From Aestuariimicrobium sp. p3-SID1156 (GTDB taxonomy: Bacteria; Actinomycetota; Actinomycetes; Propionibacteriales; Propionibacteriaceae), in NCBI RefSeq assembly GCF_025144225.1, contig NZ_JALXXB010000009.1:39945-103944 (forward strand): a stretch of DNA of 64,000 bases. The letters run 5' to 3'. Of the stretch, positions 40,990 to 50,636 are shown piece by piece. Position 1 is the stretch's first letter, and each line of letters opens with the position of its first letter. The notes beneath the pieces were generated by a model. That model made no database searches and was not told the origin of the DNA. It was given only the letters and a program-made list of their open reading frames with translations. The position numbers and the translations under genes are program-made.

Positions 40990-42785
40990 AGGATGTCGAA
41001 CTGTTGCAGGAGCTTGCGGTCGGCCTTCGTGCCGGAGAGCTGGAGCTGGAGCAGCTGGGAGTAGATGCCCCCGCTGGCAGCGAGTTCCGCCGGGCTACCG
41101 ATCTCCTCGATCCTGCCTTCGCGCAGGGTGATGATGGTGTCCACGCTGGCGATCGTGGAGAGCCGGTGGGCGATGATGATGCTGGTCCGGTTGACCATCA
41201 GCTCCTCCAAGCCCTTCTGCACCAGCCGTTCCGAGCGGGTGTCAAGCGCGCTTGTGGCCTCGTCAAGTACAAGGATCGGGGCATCCTTGAGCATGGCGCG
41301 GGCCACGGCGATGCGCTGCTTCTGGCCACCTGAGAGTTTCAGGCCACGCTCACCGATGATCGACTGGTAGCCCTCGGGGAACCTCTCGATGAAGTGGGCG
41401 GCATTCGCCCGCCGAGCGGCTTCGATGACCTGTTCCTCGGTGGCGTCGGGCGCGCCATAGCGGATGTTGTCCTCAATGGTGCCCGAGAAGAGCGAGGCGT
41501 CCTGGAAGACCACGCCGACTTCGCGACGGAGCAGGTCGAGCCCGAGCGCGTCGTAGGGGCGTCCGAAGACCTCGATGGAACCCTCGCGCGGGGGGAAGAG
41601 CCCCATCAGCAGGTTGATGATCGTGGTCTTGCCGCCGCCGGATTCACCCACCAGCGCGACCTTGTGGCCCGGATCGACGGAGAAGCTGATGTGTTCCAGC
41701 ACATTTGGCTCGTCGTCGTAGCCGAAGCTGACGTCGCTGAACTTTACGGCCGGCGCGCCGGGGATGGGCTCCGGGAGCGGCGCCCGGGCCAGGTCGTCGT
41801 CCAGGCTGGCGCCGGGCTCCTCGACCTCCTGGAGGGTGGCGAAGTAGTCGCGCGAGCCGGCCACGGCACGCTGCGCGGAGTCGACCAGGTAGCTCATGTT
41901 CGCCACCGGCATCTTGGCCATGCCCACCAGCTGGATGAGCATGATCATCGTTCCGATGCTGAACTCCCCACTCATGGTCTTGACCAGGATCAGGACGTTG
42001 ATGCCGAAGAAGATGATCGCCAGCCCTGCGCGACGCAGGAAGTCCATCTGGTGCCACCAGCGCGACTGCGGCCGGGTCAGCTCGACGGTCTTGGCGTACT
42101 CCACGGTGAAGCGGTCGAGTTCACGTCGCTGGGCGACGAAGCTCTTGACCACGCGCATCTGGGCGACGACCTCGGCGAAGGCGCCTCCGGCGAGGTCCAC
42201 GTGCTTGTTCTTCTCGTTCTCGTACTTCTGCCACCGATCGCTTGTCAGGGCGGTCAGCCAGGTGTAGAGCGGGAAGATCAGGACAAGCAGTACCGCGAGC
42301 AGCCAGTAGTAGTAGCCGGTGATGATGAGCGCGGCGCCCAGGGTGATGAGCATCGGCAGGAAGCTGTTGCTCATCATCTGGAGGAACTGGGTGAGTTCGG
42401 TGATCGAACGATTCAGACGGGCGATGATGGTGCCCGACAGTGTGTTGTCGAAGTAGCCCTGCGGCAGCTTCAGCAACTTCTGGTAGTAGCGCGCCGACAG
42501 GATGGCCCTCATTCGCATCGTCATCACGTCACCGAAGTAGCCGCCCACATTGCTGAGGAGCGCGTTGAGCAGCTCAGCCACCAGGATGCCGACGGCGAAC
42601 CAGATGATGGTCGTGGTGGCCGACGGCTTGCCCTGCAGCTTCGCAACGACGTGGTCGGTGGCACCCTGCAGCAGGAAGGGCGAGGCCAGGGCGGTGCCGG
42701 CCATCAGCACCGAGCAGATCGCGATCGCCAGGTAGTACCAGCGCAGCTCCTGCACATGCCGAAGGACCTTCATCAGGGCTGCCAT
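40983..42785 (-). CDS. ABC-type multidrug/lipid exporter (fused membrane and ATPase domains)
   Basis: A 600-residue ABCB-type half-transporter: six membrane helices (~20-310) and a nucleotide-binding domain (~345-590) with Walker A GESGGGKTT, signature LSGGQKQR, Walker B ILVLDEATSALD and switch His IIAHRLS. It would work as a homodimer exporting lipids or drugs; substrate unknown. The ATG at 42785 follows GGAAAGGTAGG. It is divergent from the aldo-keto reductase. Confidence 0.93.
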   Translation of the reverse strand: MAALMKVLRHVQELRWYYLAIAICSVLMAGTALASPFLLQGATDHVVAKLQGKPSATTTIIWFAVGILVAELLNALLSNVGGYFGDVMTMRMRAILSARYYQKLLKLPQGYFDNTLSGTIIARLNRSITELTQFLQMMSNSFLPMLITLGAALIITGYYYWLLAVLLVLIFPLYTWLTALTSDRWQKYENEKNKHVDLAGGAFAEVVAQMRVVKSFVAQRRELDRFTVEYAKTVELTRPQSRWWHQMDFLRRAGLAIIFFGINVLILVKTMSGEFSIGTMIMLIQLVGMAKMPVANMSYLVDSAQRAVAGSRDYFATLQEVEEPGASLDDDLARAPLPEPIPGAPAVKFSDVSFGYDDEPNVLEHISFSVDPGHKVALVGESGGGKTTIINLLMGLFPPREGSIEVFGRPYDALGLDLLRREVGVVFQDASLFSGTIEDNIRYGAPDATEEQVIEAARRANAAHFIERFPEGYQSIIGERGLKLSGGQKQRIAVARAMLKDAPILVLDEATSALDTRSERLVQKGLEELMVNRTSIIIAHRLSTIASVDTIITLREGRIEEIGSPAELAASGGIYSQLLQLQLSGTKADRKLLQQFDILR

Positions 42786-42844
42786 GGGCCTACCTTTCCT
42801 GGCGCAAGTTCCCGGGGTTGACGTGCCGGGGCCAGCGTCAACCC

Positions 42845-42850
42845 TAACCT
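42845..42850 (+). promoter_or_regulatory. -10 box of a probable leaderless promoter (aldo-keto reductase)
   Basis: TAACCT ends seven bases before the ATG at 42858; no ribosome-binding site precedes that ATG. Confidence 0.45.
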
Positions 42851-42857
42851 GGTCCCC

Positions 42858-43898
42858 ATGTCTGATGCCTACGTCGCCGCCCCTGATCGCTACGAGCACA
42901 AGACTTGGCGCCGCTGCGGCCGCAGCGGGCTGGTGTTGCCTCCGGTGAGCCTGGGCCTGTGGCAGAACTTCGGTGCAAAATCCCGCATCGACGAGGACGC
43001 CCAGCGCTCGATGCTGCGGACCGCCTTCGACGCGGGCGTCACGCACTTCGATCTGGCCAACAACTACGGCCCGCCACCTGGAAGTGCGGAGGAGTTCTTC
43101 GGCCGTGTGCTGGCCGACGACTTCGCTGCCCACCGCGACGAGCTGATCATCTCCTCCAAGGCCGGCTACCAGATGTGGCCCGGCCCCTACGGCGGCGACG
43201 GCGGTTCCCGGAAGTACCTCATCGCCAGCCTGGACCAGTCGCTGCGCAGGATGGGCCTGGACTACGTCGACATCTTCTACCACCACCGCTGGGTGGAGCA
43301 GGACCCGTTGGAGGAGACCCTCGCGGCCCTTGACCAGGTCGTCCGTCAGGGCAAGGCGCTCTATGTGGGCATCTCCAGCTACGACGCCGTGCAGACCCGT
43401 CGCGCGGCTGAGCTGGCCGAGGACATGGGGCTGCCGCTGGTCATCCACCAGCCCAGCTACTCGATGCTGAACCGCTGGATCGAGGAGCCGATCGAGGATG
43501 CCGAGGGCGACGAGGTCTCCCTGGTCGACGAGTGCGTCGAGCACGGGCTGGGCATGATCGCCTTCTCCCCGCTCCAGCAGGGCCTGCTGACCGATCGCTA
43601 CCTCAACGGCGTTCCGGAGGGCAGTCGTGCCAGCCAGCGCTCCTCGCTGGGCCAGGACCAGCTCGACGACCAGACCCTCGCGGTCGTCCGCGAGCTCAAC
43701 GACCTGGCGCAGGGGCGGGGCCAGACGCTGGCCGCGATGGCCCTGGCGTGGGCGTTGCGCAAGCCGTGGATGACCTCGGTGATCGTGGGGGCATCCTCGG
43801 TGGAGCAGCTGCAGGCCGACCTGAAGGCGGTCGACAACCTCGACTTCAGTGAGGACGAGCTGGGAGAAATTGACCAGATTCTCGCTCAGGCCGTGTGA
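42858..43898 (+). CDS. Aldo-keto reductase (YghZ/Gpr-like)
   Basis: A 346-residue TIM-barrel NADPH enzyme. FDLANNYGPPPGSAEEFFG carries the catalytic Asp and Tyr, SSKAGYQMW the Lys, and DIFYHHRW the His; VIVGASSVEQLQ binds the cofactor. The N-terminal RCGRSGLVLPPVSLG and the long NNYGPPPG loop match the AKR14/L-glyceraldehyde-3-phosphate reductase subgroup, which detoxifies aldehydes. No operon partner. Confidence 0.9.
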   Translation: MSDAYVAAPDRYEHKTWRRCGRSGLVLPPVSLGLWQNFGAKSRIDEDAQRSMLRTAFDAGVTHFDLANNYGPPPGSAEEFFGRVLADDFAAHRDELIISSKAGYQMWPGPYGGDGGSRKYLIASLDQSLRRMGLDYVDIFYHHRWVEQDPLEETLAALDQVVRQGKALYVGISSYDAVQTRRAAELAEDMGLPLVIHQPSYSMLNRWIEEPIEDAEGDEVSLVDECVEHGLGMIAFSPLQQGLLTDRYLNGVPEGSRASQRSSLGQDQLDDQTLAVVRELNDLAQGRGQTLAAMALAWALRKPWMTSVIVGASSVEQLQADLKAVDNLDFSEDELGEIDQILAQAV

Positions 43899-43946
43899 CA
43901 GACTGGACATCCGCCCCCGTGGTGGGGTCGAAGGAAAGGAAGTCCC

Positions 43947-44414
43947 GTGGGAGTGCTGAAGGACCGTCTCAAGGCCGATCTGGTCACCGCCATGAAGGCG
44001 CGTGACGAGGCCGCGAAGTCCAACCTGCGCATGGCGATCGCCGCGATCGGCGTCGAGGAGGTTGCCGGTGCCAGCGCACGAGAACTGAGCGAGGCCGAGG
44101 AGATCGGCGTCCTCACCAAGGAGGTCAGCAAGCGGCGCGATTCTGCCGAGGCCTATGCCGCCGGGGGACGCCCGGAGCTGGCCGAGAAGGAGAATTCGGA
44201 AGCGGAGTTCTTGTCCCAGTACCTCCCGGCCCCGCTGACCGAGGACGAGCTGGACCAGATCGTGGCCGAAGAGGTCGCCGCCGCCGAGGCATCGTTGGGC
44301 GAGAAGCCCGGGATGAAACAGATGGGCCAGGTCGTCAAGGCCGTCAACACCCGGGTCGCCGGACGTGCGCCCGGCGCCCAGGTGGCGGCGAAGGTGAGGG
44401 CCTCCCTGACCTGA
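43947..44414 (+). CDS. YqeY/GatB-like domain protein
   Basis: A 155-residue helical protein with LKADLVTAMKARDEAAKSNLRM, VLTKEVSKRRDSAEAY and FLSQYLPAPLTEDEL, the YqeY signature; the C-terminal KPGMKQMGQVVKAV resembles the GatB tail that contacts tRNA. Exact role unknown. Start preceded by AAGGAAAGG. Confidence 0.9.
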   Translation: MGVLKDRLKADLVTAMKARDEAAKSNLRMAIAAIGVEEVAGASARELSEAEEIGVLTKEVSKRRDSAEAYAAGGRPELAEKENSEAEFLSQYLPAPLTEDELDQIVAEEVAAAEASLGEKPGMKQMGQVVKAVNTRVAGRAPGAQVAAKVRASLT

Positions 44415-44417
44415 GTG

Positions 44418-45470
44418 TCAGCCCCGTCGACTTGACGCGAACCAGAACTGCGTGAGGGTGCGGCCCGCCTTGCCGAGCGGGCCGACAACCTCACGCAGTT
44501 CCTTCTTGTCCAGGGGTTGTGCGTTCTCCACCGCGGTGACGACCTGGTCCACGGTCCAGGCGGGCGTGGCGATGTCGAGCAGGTACTGCGGCACGTTGAG
44601 GGCCGGGTCGAGAGCCGCGACCAGGGGGACGCCCACGGCAGCGATCTTCGGGAAGACCGAGCCCGGGATGCCGATGGCCACCTCGGCACGCGCTGACGCT
44701 GCGAGGGAACCCTCGGTGGCGACCTCGAAGCCCGACCACAGGCTGCGGTCCTCCCGCGGGTGCAGGCCGACCAGGACATGCCAGCCGGCTGCTTTCAGGG
44801 CATGGGCGGAGTCGAGCAGGAGCTGCGTGCCGGGAGCGGAGCCGCCGGTGGTGGAGGACTTGGTGACGCTGGTGAGCACCAGGACGGTGCGTGGCTGGGG
44901 GTTCCACTCCGGCAGGGTGTCGAGTTCGGGGATGCCGACGATGCGGATGTGCTGTTCCTTGACCCCCAGGTGGGCGGCGAAGGTCTCCCGTTCAGCCTCC
45001 GAGCTGGCGGTGACTCCGACAAGGCGGGGCCGCACGACATCGGCGAAGGGAGCGAGTTCTGCGCGCAGGTAGGCCAGCGAGCTGGCGACGACCGGTACGC
45101 CGGTGAAGGCCTTGACGACGGTGGCGGGCCACTCGGTGGCACCGTTCACGACCAGCAGGTCGAAATCCTGCGCGCGGGCCGCGGGGAGGGGAAGCACCGG
45201 AACCTTCTCGCCCGGCTTGACGCCGGAAAGGTCAGGCACGATCTGGGTCACCGTGCCGCCGCGGGCGAGGACATCGTCGAGGACGGGGGCCACGTGATAG
45301 GTACCCCAGGGCTCATTGGTGGCAACGGCAACCCGGAAGGTTCTCGTGCCGGCGCGAGGTGCGGCGTTGGCGGCGAGGGCATCACCGGCCAGGATGGCCG
45401 AGCTGGCCAGGGCTGCCAGAACAGCGCGACGGGAAGCCAGCGTGGAGGCTGCGATGTGAGGCATGGTCAT
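44418..45470 (-). CDS. Tat-exported protein with glycosyltransferase-B-like fold
   Basis: A 350-residue product. The N-terminus ASRRAVLAALASSAILAGDALA-type sequence (Arg-Arg then a hydrophobic run to about residue 30, AxA cleavage) is a Tat signal. The mature part has two Rossmann-like halves (VAVATNEPWGTYHVAPVLDD; RTVLVLTSVTK..GLHPRED..VAIGIPGSVF) as in capsule- or GT-B-type transferases. Nucleotide-sugar transferases are normally cytosolic, so export is odd; it may be a binding protein derived from such a fold. Confidence 0.6.
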   Translation of the reverse strand: MTMPHIAASTLASRRAVLAALASSAILAGDALAANAAPRAGTRTFRVAVATNEPWGTYHVAPVLDDVLARGGTVTQIVPDLSGVKPGEKVPVLPLPAARAQDFDLLVVNGATEWPATVVKAFTGVPVVASSLAYLRAELAPFADVVRPRLVGVTASSEAERETFAAHLGVKEQHIRIVGIPELDTLPEWNPQPRTVLVLTSVTKSSTTGGSAPGTQLLLDSAHALKAAGWHVLVGLHPREDRSLWSGFEVATEGSLAASARAEVAIGIPGSVFPKIAAVGVPLVAALDPALNVPQYLLDIATPAWTVDQVVTAVENAQPLDKKELREVVGPLGKAGRTLTQFWFASSRRG

Positions 45471-45545
45471 GGTTCGACGTTAGGGCCATCGCGGGATCCT
45501 CAGCCCGGTGGCGGGGACGGGTTCAACAAAAGTTCATGAGCTGGG

Positions 45546-45619
45546 TGGGCGCAGAGGGACTCGAACCCCCGACACCCTGCTTGTAAGGCAGGTGCTCTAA
45601 CCAACTGAGCTATGCGCCC
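45546..45619 (-). tRNA. tRNA-Val (TAC anticodon)
   Basis: On the minus strand the acceptor GGGCGCA pairs with TGCGCCC, the D arm is GCTC..GAGC, the anticodon arm is CCTGC-CTTACAA-GCAGG and the T arm is GGGGG-TTCGAGT-CCCTC. The anticodon TAC reads valine GUA/GUG. The genomic sequence after the discriminator A is CCC, so CCA is added enzymatically. It lies just upstream of prfB on the opposite strand. Confidence 0.93.
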
Positions 45620-45692
45620 CGACCGGGGAAGCTCCCTGGACCCAGTCATGGTACTGGGAACTCGTCGATGCTACAGGAACGGCCCGGGCGGG

Positions 45693-45698
45693 TAGAGT
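45693..45698 (+). promoter_or_regulatory. -10 box of a probable leaderless promoter (prfB)
   Basis: TAGAGT ends eight bases before the GTG at 45707, with no ribosome-binding site between. Confidence 0.5.
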
Positions 45699-45706
45699 GT
45701 AGCGAC

Positions 45707-46819
45707 GTGGCACTCCCTGACATCTCCGAGACTCTTTCCGCCCTCGACGCGAAGCTATCCTCGATCGAGGCGGTCGCCAACCTCGACGCCAAGCGCGCCG
45801 AGATCGCTGACCTGGGAGAGCAGGTGGCAGCGCCCGACCTGTGGGACGACACCGAGAACGCCCAGCGCGTCACCTCCCGTCTCAGCTCCCTGCAGAACGA
45901 GGTTGAGCGGATCGAGGGCTTGCGATCTCGTCTGGACGATGTCGAGCTGATGCTGGAAATGGCCGCCGAGGAGGACGACGCCGACGCCGCCGCGGAGGCG
46001 GGGCGCGAGGTCACTTCCCTGGGCAAGGAGATCGAGGCCCTCGAGATCCGCACCCTGCTGTCGGGCGACTACGACGAGCGCGAGGCGATGATCACCATCC
46101 GCGCCGAGGCCGGGGGAGTGGACGCCTCCGACTTCGCCCAAATGCTGCTGCGCATGTACACCCGCTGGGCCGAGCGCCACGGCTACAAGTTCCAGCTCTA
46201 CGACGTCTCCTACGCCGAAGAAGCGGGCATCAAGTCCGCGACCTTCCAGGTCAACGCCCCCTTCGCCTTCGGGACGCTGTCAGTCGAGGCCGGTACCCAC
46301 CGCCTGGTGCGCATCTCGCCCTTCGACAACCAGGGACGCCGCCAGACCTCCTTCGCGGGCGTGGAGGTCCTGCCGGTCACCGAGGAGACCGACCACATCG
46401 ACATCCCCGAGTCCGACATTCGGGTCGACGTCTTCCGCTCCTCCGGTCCTGGCGGCCAGTCGGTCAACACCACCGACTCCGCGGTGCGTCTGACCCACCT
46501 GCCCACCGGCGTCGTGGTGAGCTGTCAGAACGAGAAGTCGCAGCTGCAGAACAAGGTCGCCGCCATGAAGGTCCTCCAGTCCCGCCTGCTCGAGCGTGCT
46601 CGGCAGGAGAAGGAGGCCGAGATGAAGGAGCTCAAGGGCGATGGTGGCAACTCCTGGGGTTCCCAGATGAGGTCCTATGTCCTGCATCCCTACCAGATGG
46701 TGAAGGACCTGCGGACCAATCATGAGGTCGGCAACACCGATGGCGTCTTCGACGGTGACATCGACGGCTTCATCGATGCCGGCATCCGGTGGCGTCGATC
46801 CTCCGCAGAGGAGTCCTGA
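45707..46819 (+). CDS. prfB: Peptide chain release factor 2
   Basis: A 370-residue class-I release factor. SPFDNQGRR holds the SPF stop-codon-recognition tripeptide of RF2, and [18 protein letters not shown] carries the GGQ peptidyl-hydrolysis loop. No in-frame stop or shift site in the first codons, so it lacks the autoregulatory frameshift of E. coli prfB. It precedes ftsE, the usual actinobacterial order prfB-ftsE-ftsX-(M23)-smpB-ssrA. Confidence 0.95.
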   Translation: MALPDISETLSALDAKLSSIEAVANLDAKRAEIADLGEQVAAPDLWDDTENAQRVTSRLSSLQNEVERIEGLRSRLDDVELMLEMAAEEDDADAAAEAGREVTSLGKEIEALEIRTLLSGDYDEREAMITIRAEAGGVDASDFAQMLLRMYTRWAERHGYKFQLYDVSYAEEAGIKSATFQVNAPFAFGTLSVEAGTHRLVRISPFDNQGRRQTSFAGVEVLPVTEETDHIDIPESDIRVDVFRSSGPGGQSVNTTDSAVRLTHLPTGVVVSCQNEKSQLQNKVAAMKVLQSRLLERARQEKEAEMKELKGDGGNSWGSQMRSYVLHPYQMVKDLRTNHEVGNTDGVFDGDIDGFIDAGIRWRRSSAEES

Positions 46820-46927
46820 CACGCCGCCGAACGGCGTCCTGCTGCGGCAACGTGGGGGCATGGGCCTACACTGATCGCGGCTGGCTGAGAATCACTCAGA
46901 AACTTCCCAAGACCCGCCGAGGACACT

Positions 46928-47614
46928 GTGATCACGTTCGACGACGTCACCAAGCTCTACCAGGGCGGAAGTCGCCCCGCCCTGCGCAATGTCAGCGTCG
47001 ACATCGACAAGGGTGAGTTCGTCTTCCTCGTGGGACAGTCCGGGTCCGGGAAGTCCACTTTCATCCGCTTGATCCTGCGCGAGTACCTGCCCACGACGGG
47101 AACCATCCATGTCGCGGGTCAGGAGCTGAACCGCCTCAGCTCCTGGAAGGTCCCGGCGCTGCGTCGCCAGATCGGCACCGTCTTCCAGGACTTCCGCCTG
47201 CTGCCGGGCAAGACTGTTCACGAGAACGTGGCCTTCGCGCTGCAGGTCATCGGCAAGAAGAGCTCCGAGATCAAGCAACTCGTCCCCGAGACGCTGCAGA
47301 CGGTCGGGCTCTCCGGCAAGGGCGATCGTCTGCCTGAGGAACTGTCGGGCGGTGAGCAGCAACGCGTCGCCATTGCCCGCGCCTACGTGAACCGCCCCAA
47401 GATCCTGATCGCTGACGAGCCGACCGGCAACCTGGACCCGGCCACCAGCGTTGGCATCATGAAGTTGCTGGATCGCATCAACAAGTCCGGGACGACGGTC
47501 ATCATGGCCACCCACGACTCGACCATCGTCGACCAGATGCGCCGACGGGTCATCGAACTCGACGAGGGCCGCATCGTCCGCGACCAGAAGAAGGGCGTCT
47601 ACGGCACCGCCTGA
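46928..47614 (+). CDS. ftsE: Cell-division ATPase FtsE
   Basis: A 228-residue ABC ATPase: Walker [10 protein letters not shown] (~38), signature LSGGEQQR (~141) and Walker [13 protein letters not shown] (~163). It powers FtsX to activate septal peptidoglycan hydrolases. GTG start; ftsX follows after 21 bases. Confidence 0.95.
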   Translation: MITFDDVTKLYQGGSRPALRNVSVDIDKGEFVFLVGQSGSGKSTFIRLILREYLPTTGTIHVAGQELNRLSSWKVPALRRQIGTVFQDFRLLPGKTVHENVAFALQVIGKKSSEIKQLVPETLQTVGLSGKGDRLPEELSGGEQQRVAIARAYVNRPKILIADEPTGNLDPATSVGIMKLLDRINKSGTTVIMATHDSTIVDQMRRRVIELDEGRIVRDQKKGVYGTA

Positions 47615-47635
47615 GCGGCGCCCACGAGGATCATC

Positions 47636-48538
47636 ATGCGACACACCCTGCGAGAAACCTGGTCCGGCCTGCGCCGCAACCTGACCCTGACGCTGTCGGT
47701 CATCGTCACCATCTGGGTCTCCCTCACCCTCTTCGGTGCCGGCCTGATGGCCATGCAGCAGGTGGACCTGGTCAAGGGACGCTGGTACGACAAGATCGAG
47801 ATCTCGATCTACCTGTGCAACGAGGTCTCCACCGGTGGAAACTGCGTCCCCGGCCAAGAGGTCACCCAGGCCCAGAAGGACGCCATCCGCAAGTCCCTGG
47901 AGGCGAACCCCGAGGTCGAGAAGGTGTACTTCGTCTCCAAGGCCGAGGCGTGGGACGAGTACAAGGAAGTCTTCAAGAACTCCCCGCTGCTCAATGACAC
48001 CGGACCTGCCGACATGCAGGAGTCGTTCATGGTGAAGCTGAAGAATCCCGAGCAGTACAAGGGCCTGGTCTCCGAGGCCCAGGGGCTGGATGGTGTCCAG
48101 AACATCGTCGACATGCACGCCGTGCTCGACCCCATCTTCCGCTGGCTGAATGCCCTGCAGTGGGGGACCATGCTGATGTCAGGCCTGTTGTTGCTGGCGG
48201 CGGCGCTGCAGATCGCCAACTCGATTCGTATCGCAGCCTTTTCACGGCGCCGAGAACTTGGCATCATGCGTTTGGTGGGCGCGTCCAACTTCTACATCAT
48301 GGCGCCATTCCTTCTGGAAAGTCTGGTCACCGGGCTCCTCGGTGCAGCCTTGGCCTGCGGGACCCTGGCGCTGGGCTTCGAGTTGATCGTGCGCCGAAAC
48401 GCTCAAGTCTCAATCCAGAGTTTGCAGTGGATTGGATGGTCCCATGCGGGAATCGCGATGGTCGCGGTTGCAATCATCGCCCTGCTCCTGTCCATAATTC
48501 CGACGGTTCTGGCGACCCGAAAGTACCTTCGTGTCTGA
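47636..48538 (+). CDS. ftsX: Cell-division membrane protein FtsX
   Basis: A 300-residue protein with four membrane helices (about 20-42, 173-195, 220-245, 268-290) and a large extracellular loop after helix 1 (~45-170), the loop that binds the hydrolase partner. That loop has two cysteines (CNEVSTGGNC). Its stop overlaps the upstream part of the next gene. Confidence 0.95.
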   Translation: MRHTLRETWSGLRRNLTLTLSVIVTIWVSLTLFGAGLMAMQQVDLVKGRWYDKIEISIYLCNEVSTGGNCVPGQEVTQAQKDAIRKSLEANPEVEKVYFVSKAEAWDEYKEVFKNSPLLNDTGPADMQESFMVKLKNPEQYKGLVSEAQGLDGVQNIVDMHAVLDPIFRWLNALQWGTMLMSGLLLLAAALQIANSIRIAAFSRRRELGIMRLVGASNFYIMAPFLLESLVTGLLGAALACGTLALGFELIVRRNAQVSIQSLQWIGWSHAGIAMVAVAIIALLLSIIPTVLATRKYLRV

Positions 48539-48578
48539 CCCGAACGCCATGAACACCACTAGCGAAGGGGATCCCCCT

Positions 48579-50072
48579 GTGAAGAGGTCACCTCATTCCC
48601 AGCTCGCCGGCCCCCGACTGGCGAACTCGCTGAGGGCTGCCCTCATCGGCGTCCTGGCTGCTTCGTTGGCGACGGGGTCACTGGCTCGTGCCGACGATCT
48701 CGACGATGAGAAGAAGAAGCTCGAGCAGCAGATCAGCCAGTCCAAGCAGGACCTTCACGACTACAACCAGGATGCGGCCAAGGCGGCGGCCGCCCTGACC
48801 GCAAGCGAGCAGGCGCTCAAGAAGGCCCAGGACGCGCTCAAGTCTGCCGAGGGTGCCGAGGAGAAGGCCCGTCTCAAGGACGAGAAGGCGGCCAAGGACC
48901 TCCAGGCGGCCAAGGAGACCCTCGCCACCGCAAAGAAGCAGGCAGCCGCCGCGAACGCCGCTGTGGCCAAGTGGATGAAGACCGTGGGACGGGTCGTCAT
49001 TCAGGGTCAGCAGCAGCGCACCGACCTGCTCGGGCTGGCTGTCCTGACGACCGACACCCGCATGGGCAGCCTCAACCAGCGCGTCCAGTGGTCGCGCTCC
49101 ATGCAGGAGTCGACCCAGTCCAAGCTGGATGCCCTGCGTGAGCTGCAGATGAAGCGTGATGCGGCCAAGGCCGCTGCCGACAAGGCCGAGAAGGCGGTCA
49201 GCGCCAAGCGTGCCGCTGCCGCTGCGGCCTACAAGGACGCCCAGCAGGCGACCGCTGACTCCACCGCTGCCCGCGACGCGCATGCTGAGGCAGTGAGCGC
49301 CAACGAGGAAGCTAAGAAGGCCGCCGACCTGCAGGTGAAGGCCGAGCAGGCTCGACAGAGCCAGTTGGAGTCGGAGAGCGCCGCCGTCGCCAAGCGCATC
49401 TCCGCGCGCATCGCTGCCGAGAAGGCCGCCAAGGAGGAGGCGCGCCAGAAGGCGATCGCTGAGGCCAAGGCGAAGGCTGAAGCGGAGGCCGCTGAGCGCA
49501 AGGCAGCCGAGGCGCGTCGCAAGGCTGTCGCCGCGTCCGCCGCACGCCGGGCCCAGCTGGACAAGGCAGCCGCTGCTGCCAGCGCAGACGCCGCGGCCAA
49601 GAAGCGAAGCGCAGCAGCGGCCTCCCGCAACGCGGCCGCAGCCCGCAAGAGCGTCGAGACCAACACCCCGGTCACCAGCAGCGGCCTGATCTACCCCTCC
49701 AGCGGTCCGATCACCTCCCCGTACGGCATGCGCTTCCACCCCGTGCTCCGGTACTGGAAGCTGCACGACGGCACCGACTTCGGCGCCGCCTGCGGCGCGC
49801 CGATCAGGGCGGCTGCAGCAGGCACCGTCACCGAGCGCTACTACAACGCCGGCTACGGCAACCGCCTGTTGGTCGACCACGGCCAGGTCAACGGACGCTA
49901 CCTGACCACGGCCTACAACCACGCCACGCACTACATCGTCAGCCCCGGCCAGCGTGTCTCCCAGGGGCAGGTCATCGGTTACGTGGGTAGCACCGGTTAC
50001 TCGACCGGCTGCCACCTGCACTACATGACCTATGTCAACGGAAGCGTCGTCGACCCGATGTCGCTCTACTGA
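48579..50072 (+). CDS. M23 peptidase with coiled coil, FtsEX-dependent hydrolase (EnvC/RipC-like)
   Basis: About 497 residues: a signal peptide (LRAALIGVLAASLATGSLARA), a very long Ala/Lys/Glu coiled coil (~45-370) and a C-terminal M23 LytM domain with HDGTDFG and HLHY zinc/catalytic residues plus the expected Asp. The active site seems intact. Directly after ftsEX, it is the probable hydrolase gated by FtsX at the septum. GTG at 48579 follows GAAGGGG; an in-frame GTG at 48531 is an alternative. Confidence 0.88.
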   Translation: MKRSPHSQLAGPRLANSLRAALIGVLAASLATGSLARADDLDDEKKKLEQQISQSKQDLHDYNQDAAKAAAALTASEQALKKAQDALKSAEGAEEKARLKDEKAAKDLQAAKETLATAKKQAAAANAAVAKWMKTVGRVVIQGQQQRTDLLGLAVLTTDTRMGSLNQRVQWSRSMQESTQSKLDALRELQMKRDAAKAAADKAEKAVSAKRAAAAAAYKDAQQATADSTAARDAHAEAVSANEEAKKAADLQVKAEQARQSQLESESAAVAKRISARIAAEKAAKEEARQKAIAEAKAKAEAEAAERKAAEARRKAVAASAARRAQLDKAAAAASADAAAKKRSAAAASRNAAAARKSVETNTPVTSSGLIYPSSGPITSPYGMRFHPVLRYWKLHDGTDFGAACGAPIRAAAAGTVTERYYNAGYGNRLLVDHGQVNGRYLTTAYNHATHYIVSPGQRVSQGQVIGYVGSTGYSTGCHLHYMTYVNGSVVDPMSLY

Positions 50073-50162
50073 TCCAGTCGCGGTTCAGCCCGTCATTGCC
50101 CGGCCCCCGTCCTGCCACCTTGGTAGGGTGGGGGCCGGTCACACGAGGGAAGGAGGTCACCG

Positions 50163-50636
50163 ATGCCTCGCGAAAAGGGTCGCACGATGATTGCCCAGAA
50201 CAAGAAGGCGAATTACGACTACCACATCGGCACCAGGTACGAGGCCGGCATGGTGCTCACGGGTACCGAGGTGAAGTCCTTGCGACAGGGTCGGGCCTCG
50301 CTCGCCGATGCCTTCGCCACCGTCGACGACGGTGAGGTCTGGCTGCGCAACGCCCACATCCCCGAGTACGCCTTCGGAACCTGGACCAACCACGCGACGC
50401 GACGCACCCGCAAGCTCCTGCTCAACCGGCGCGAGATCGACAAGCTCGAGCGTGAGGTCGGCAATTCCGGACGCACCCTGGTGCCGCTGTCGATCTACTT
50501 CTCCGACGGCTATGCCAAGGTCGAGATCGCTGTGGCGACCGGCAAGAAGGCCTGGGACAAGCGCGAGACGATCAAAGAGCGTGACATGCAGCGTGACACC
50601 CAGCGGGAACTGGCCGAGCGGCAGCGGCGCCGATGA
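50163..50636 (+). CDS. smpB: SsrA-binding protein
   Basis: A 157-residue OB-fold protein with [30 protein letters not shown] and the C-terminal [14 protein letters not shown] tail that enters the decoding centre. It partners with tmRNA, encoded 3 kb downstream. Ribosome site AAGGAGG; its stop overlaps the next start (ATGA). Confidence 0.96.
   Translation: MPREKGRTMIAQNKKANYDYHIGTRYEAGMVLTGTEVKSLRQGRASLADAFATVDDGEVWLRNAHIPEYAFGTWTNHATRRTRKLLLNRREIDKLEREVGNSGRTLVPLSIYFSDGYAKVEIAVATGKKAWDKRETIKERDMQRDTQRELAERQRRR

Noticed and set aside
45707..45800. Programmed frameshift at the start of prfB
   Set aside because: The frame is open from the GTG through the whole gene, with no in-frame TGA or slippery site.
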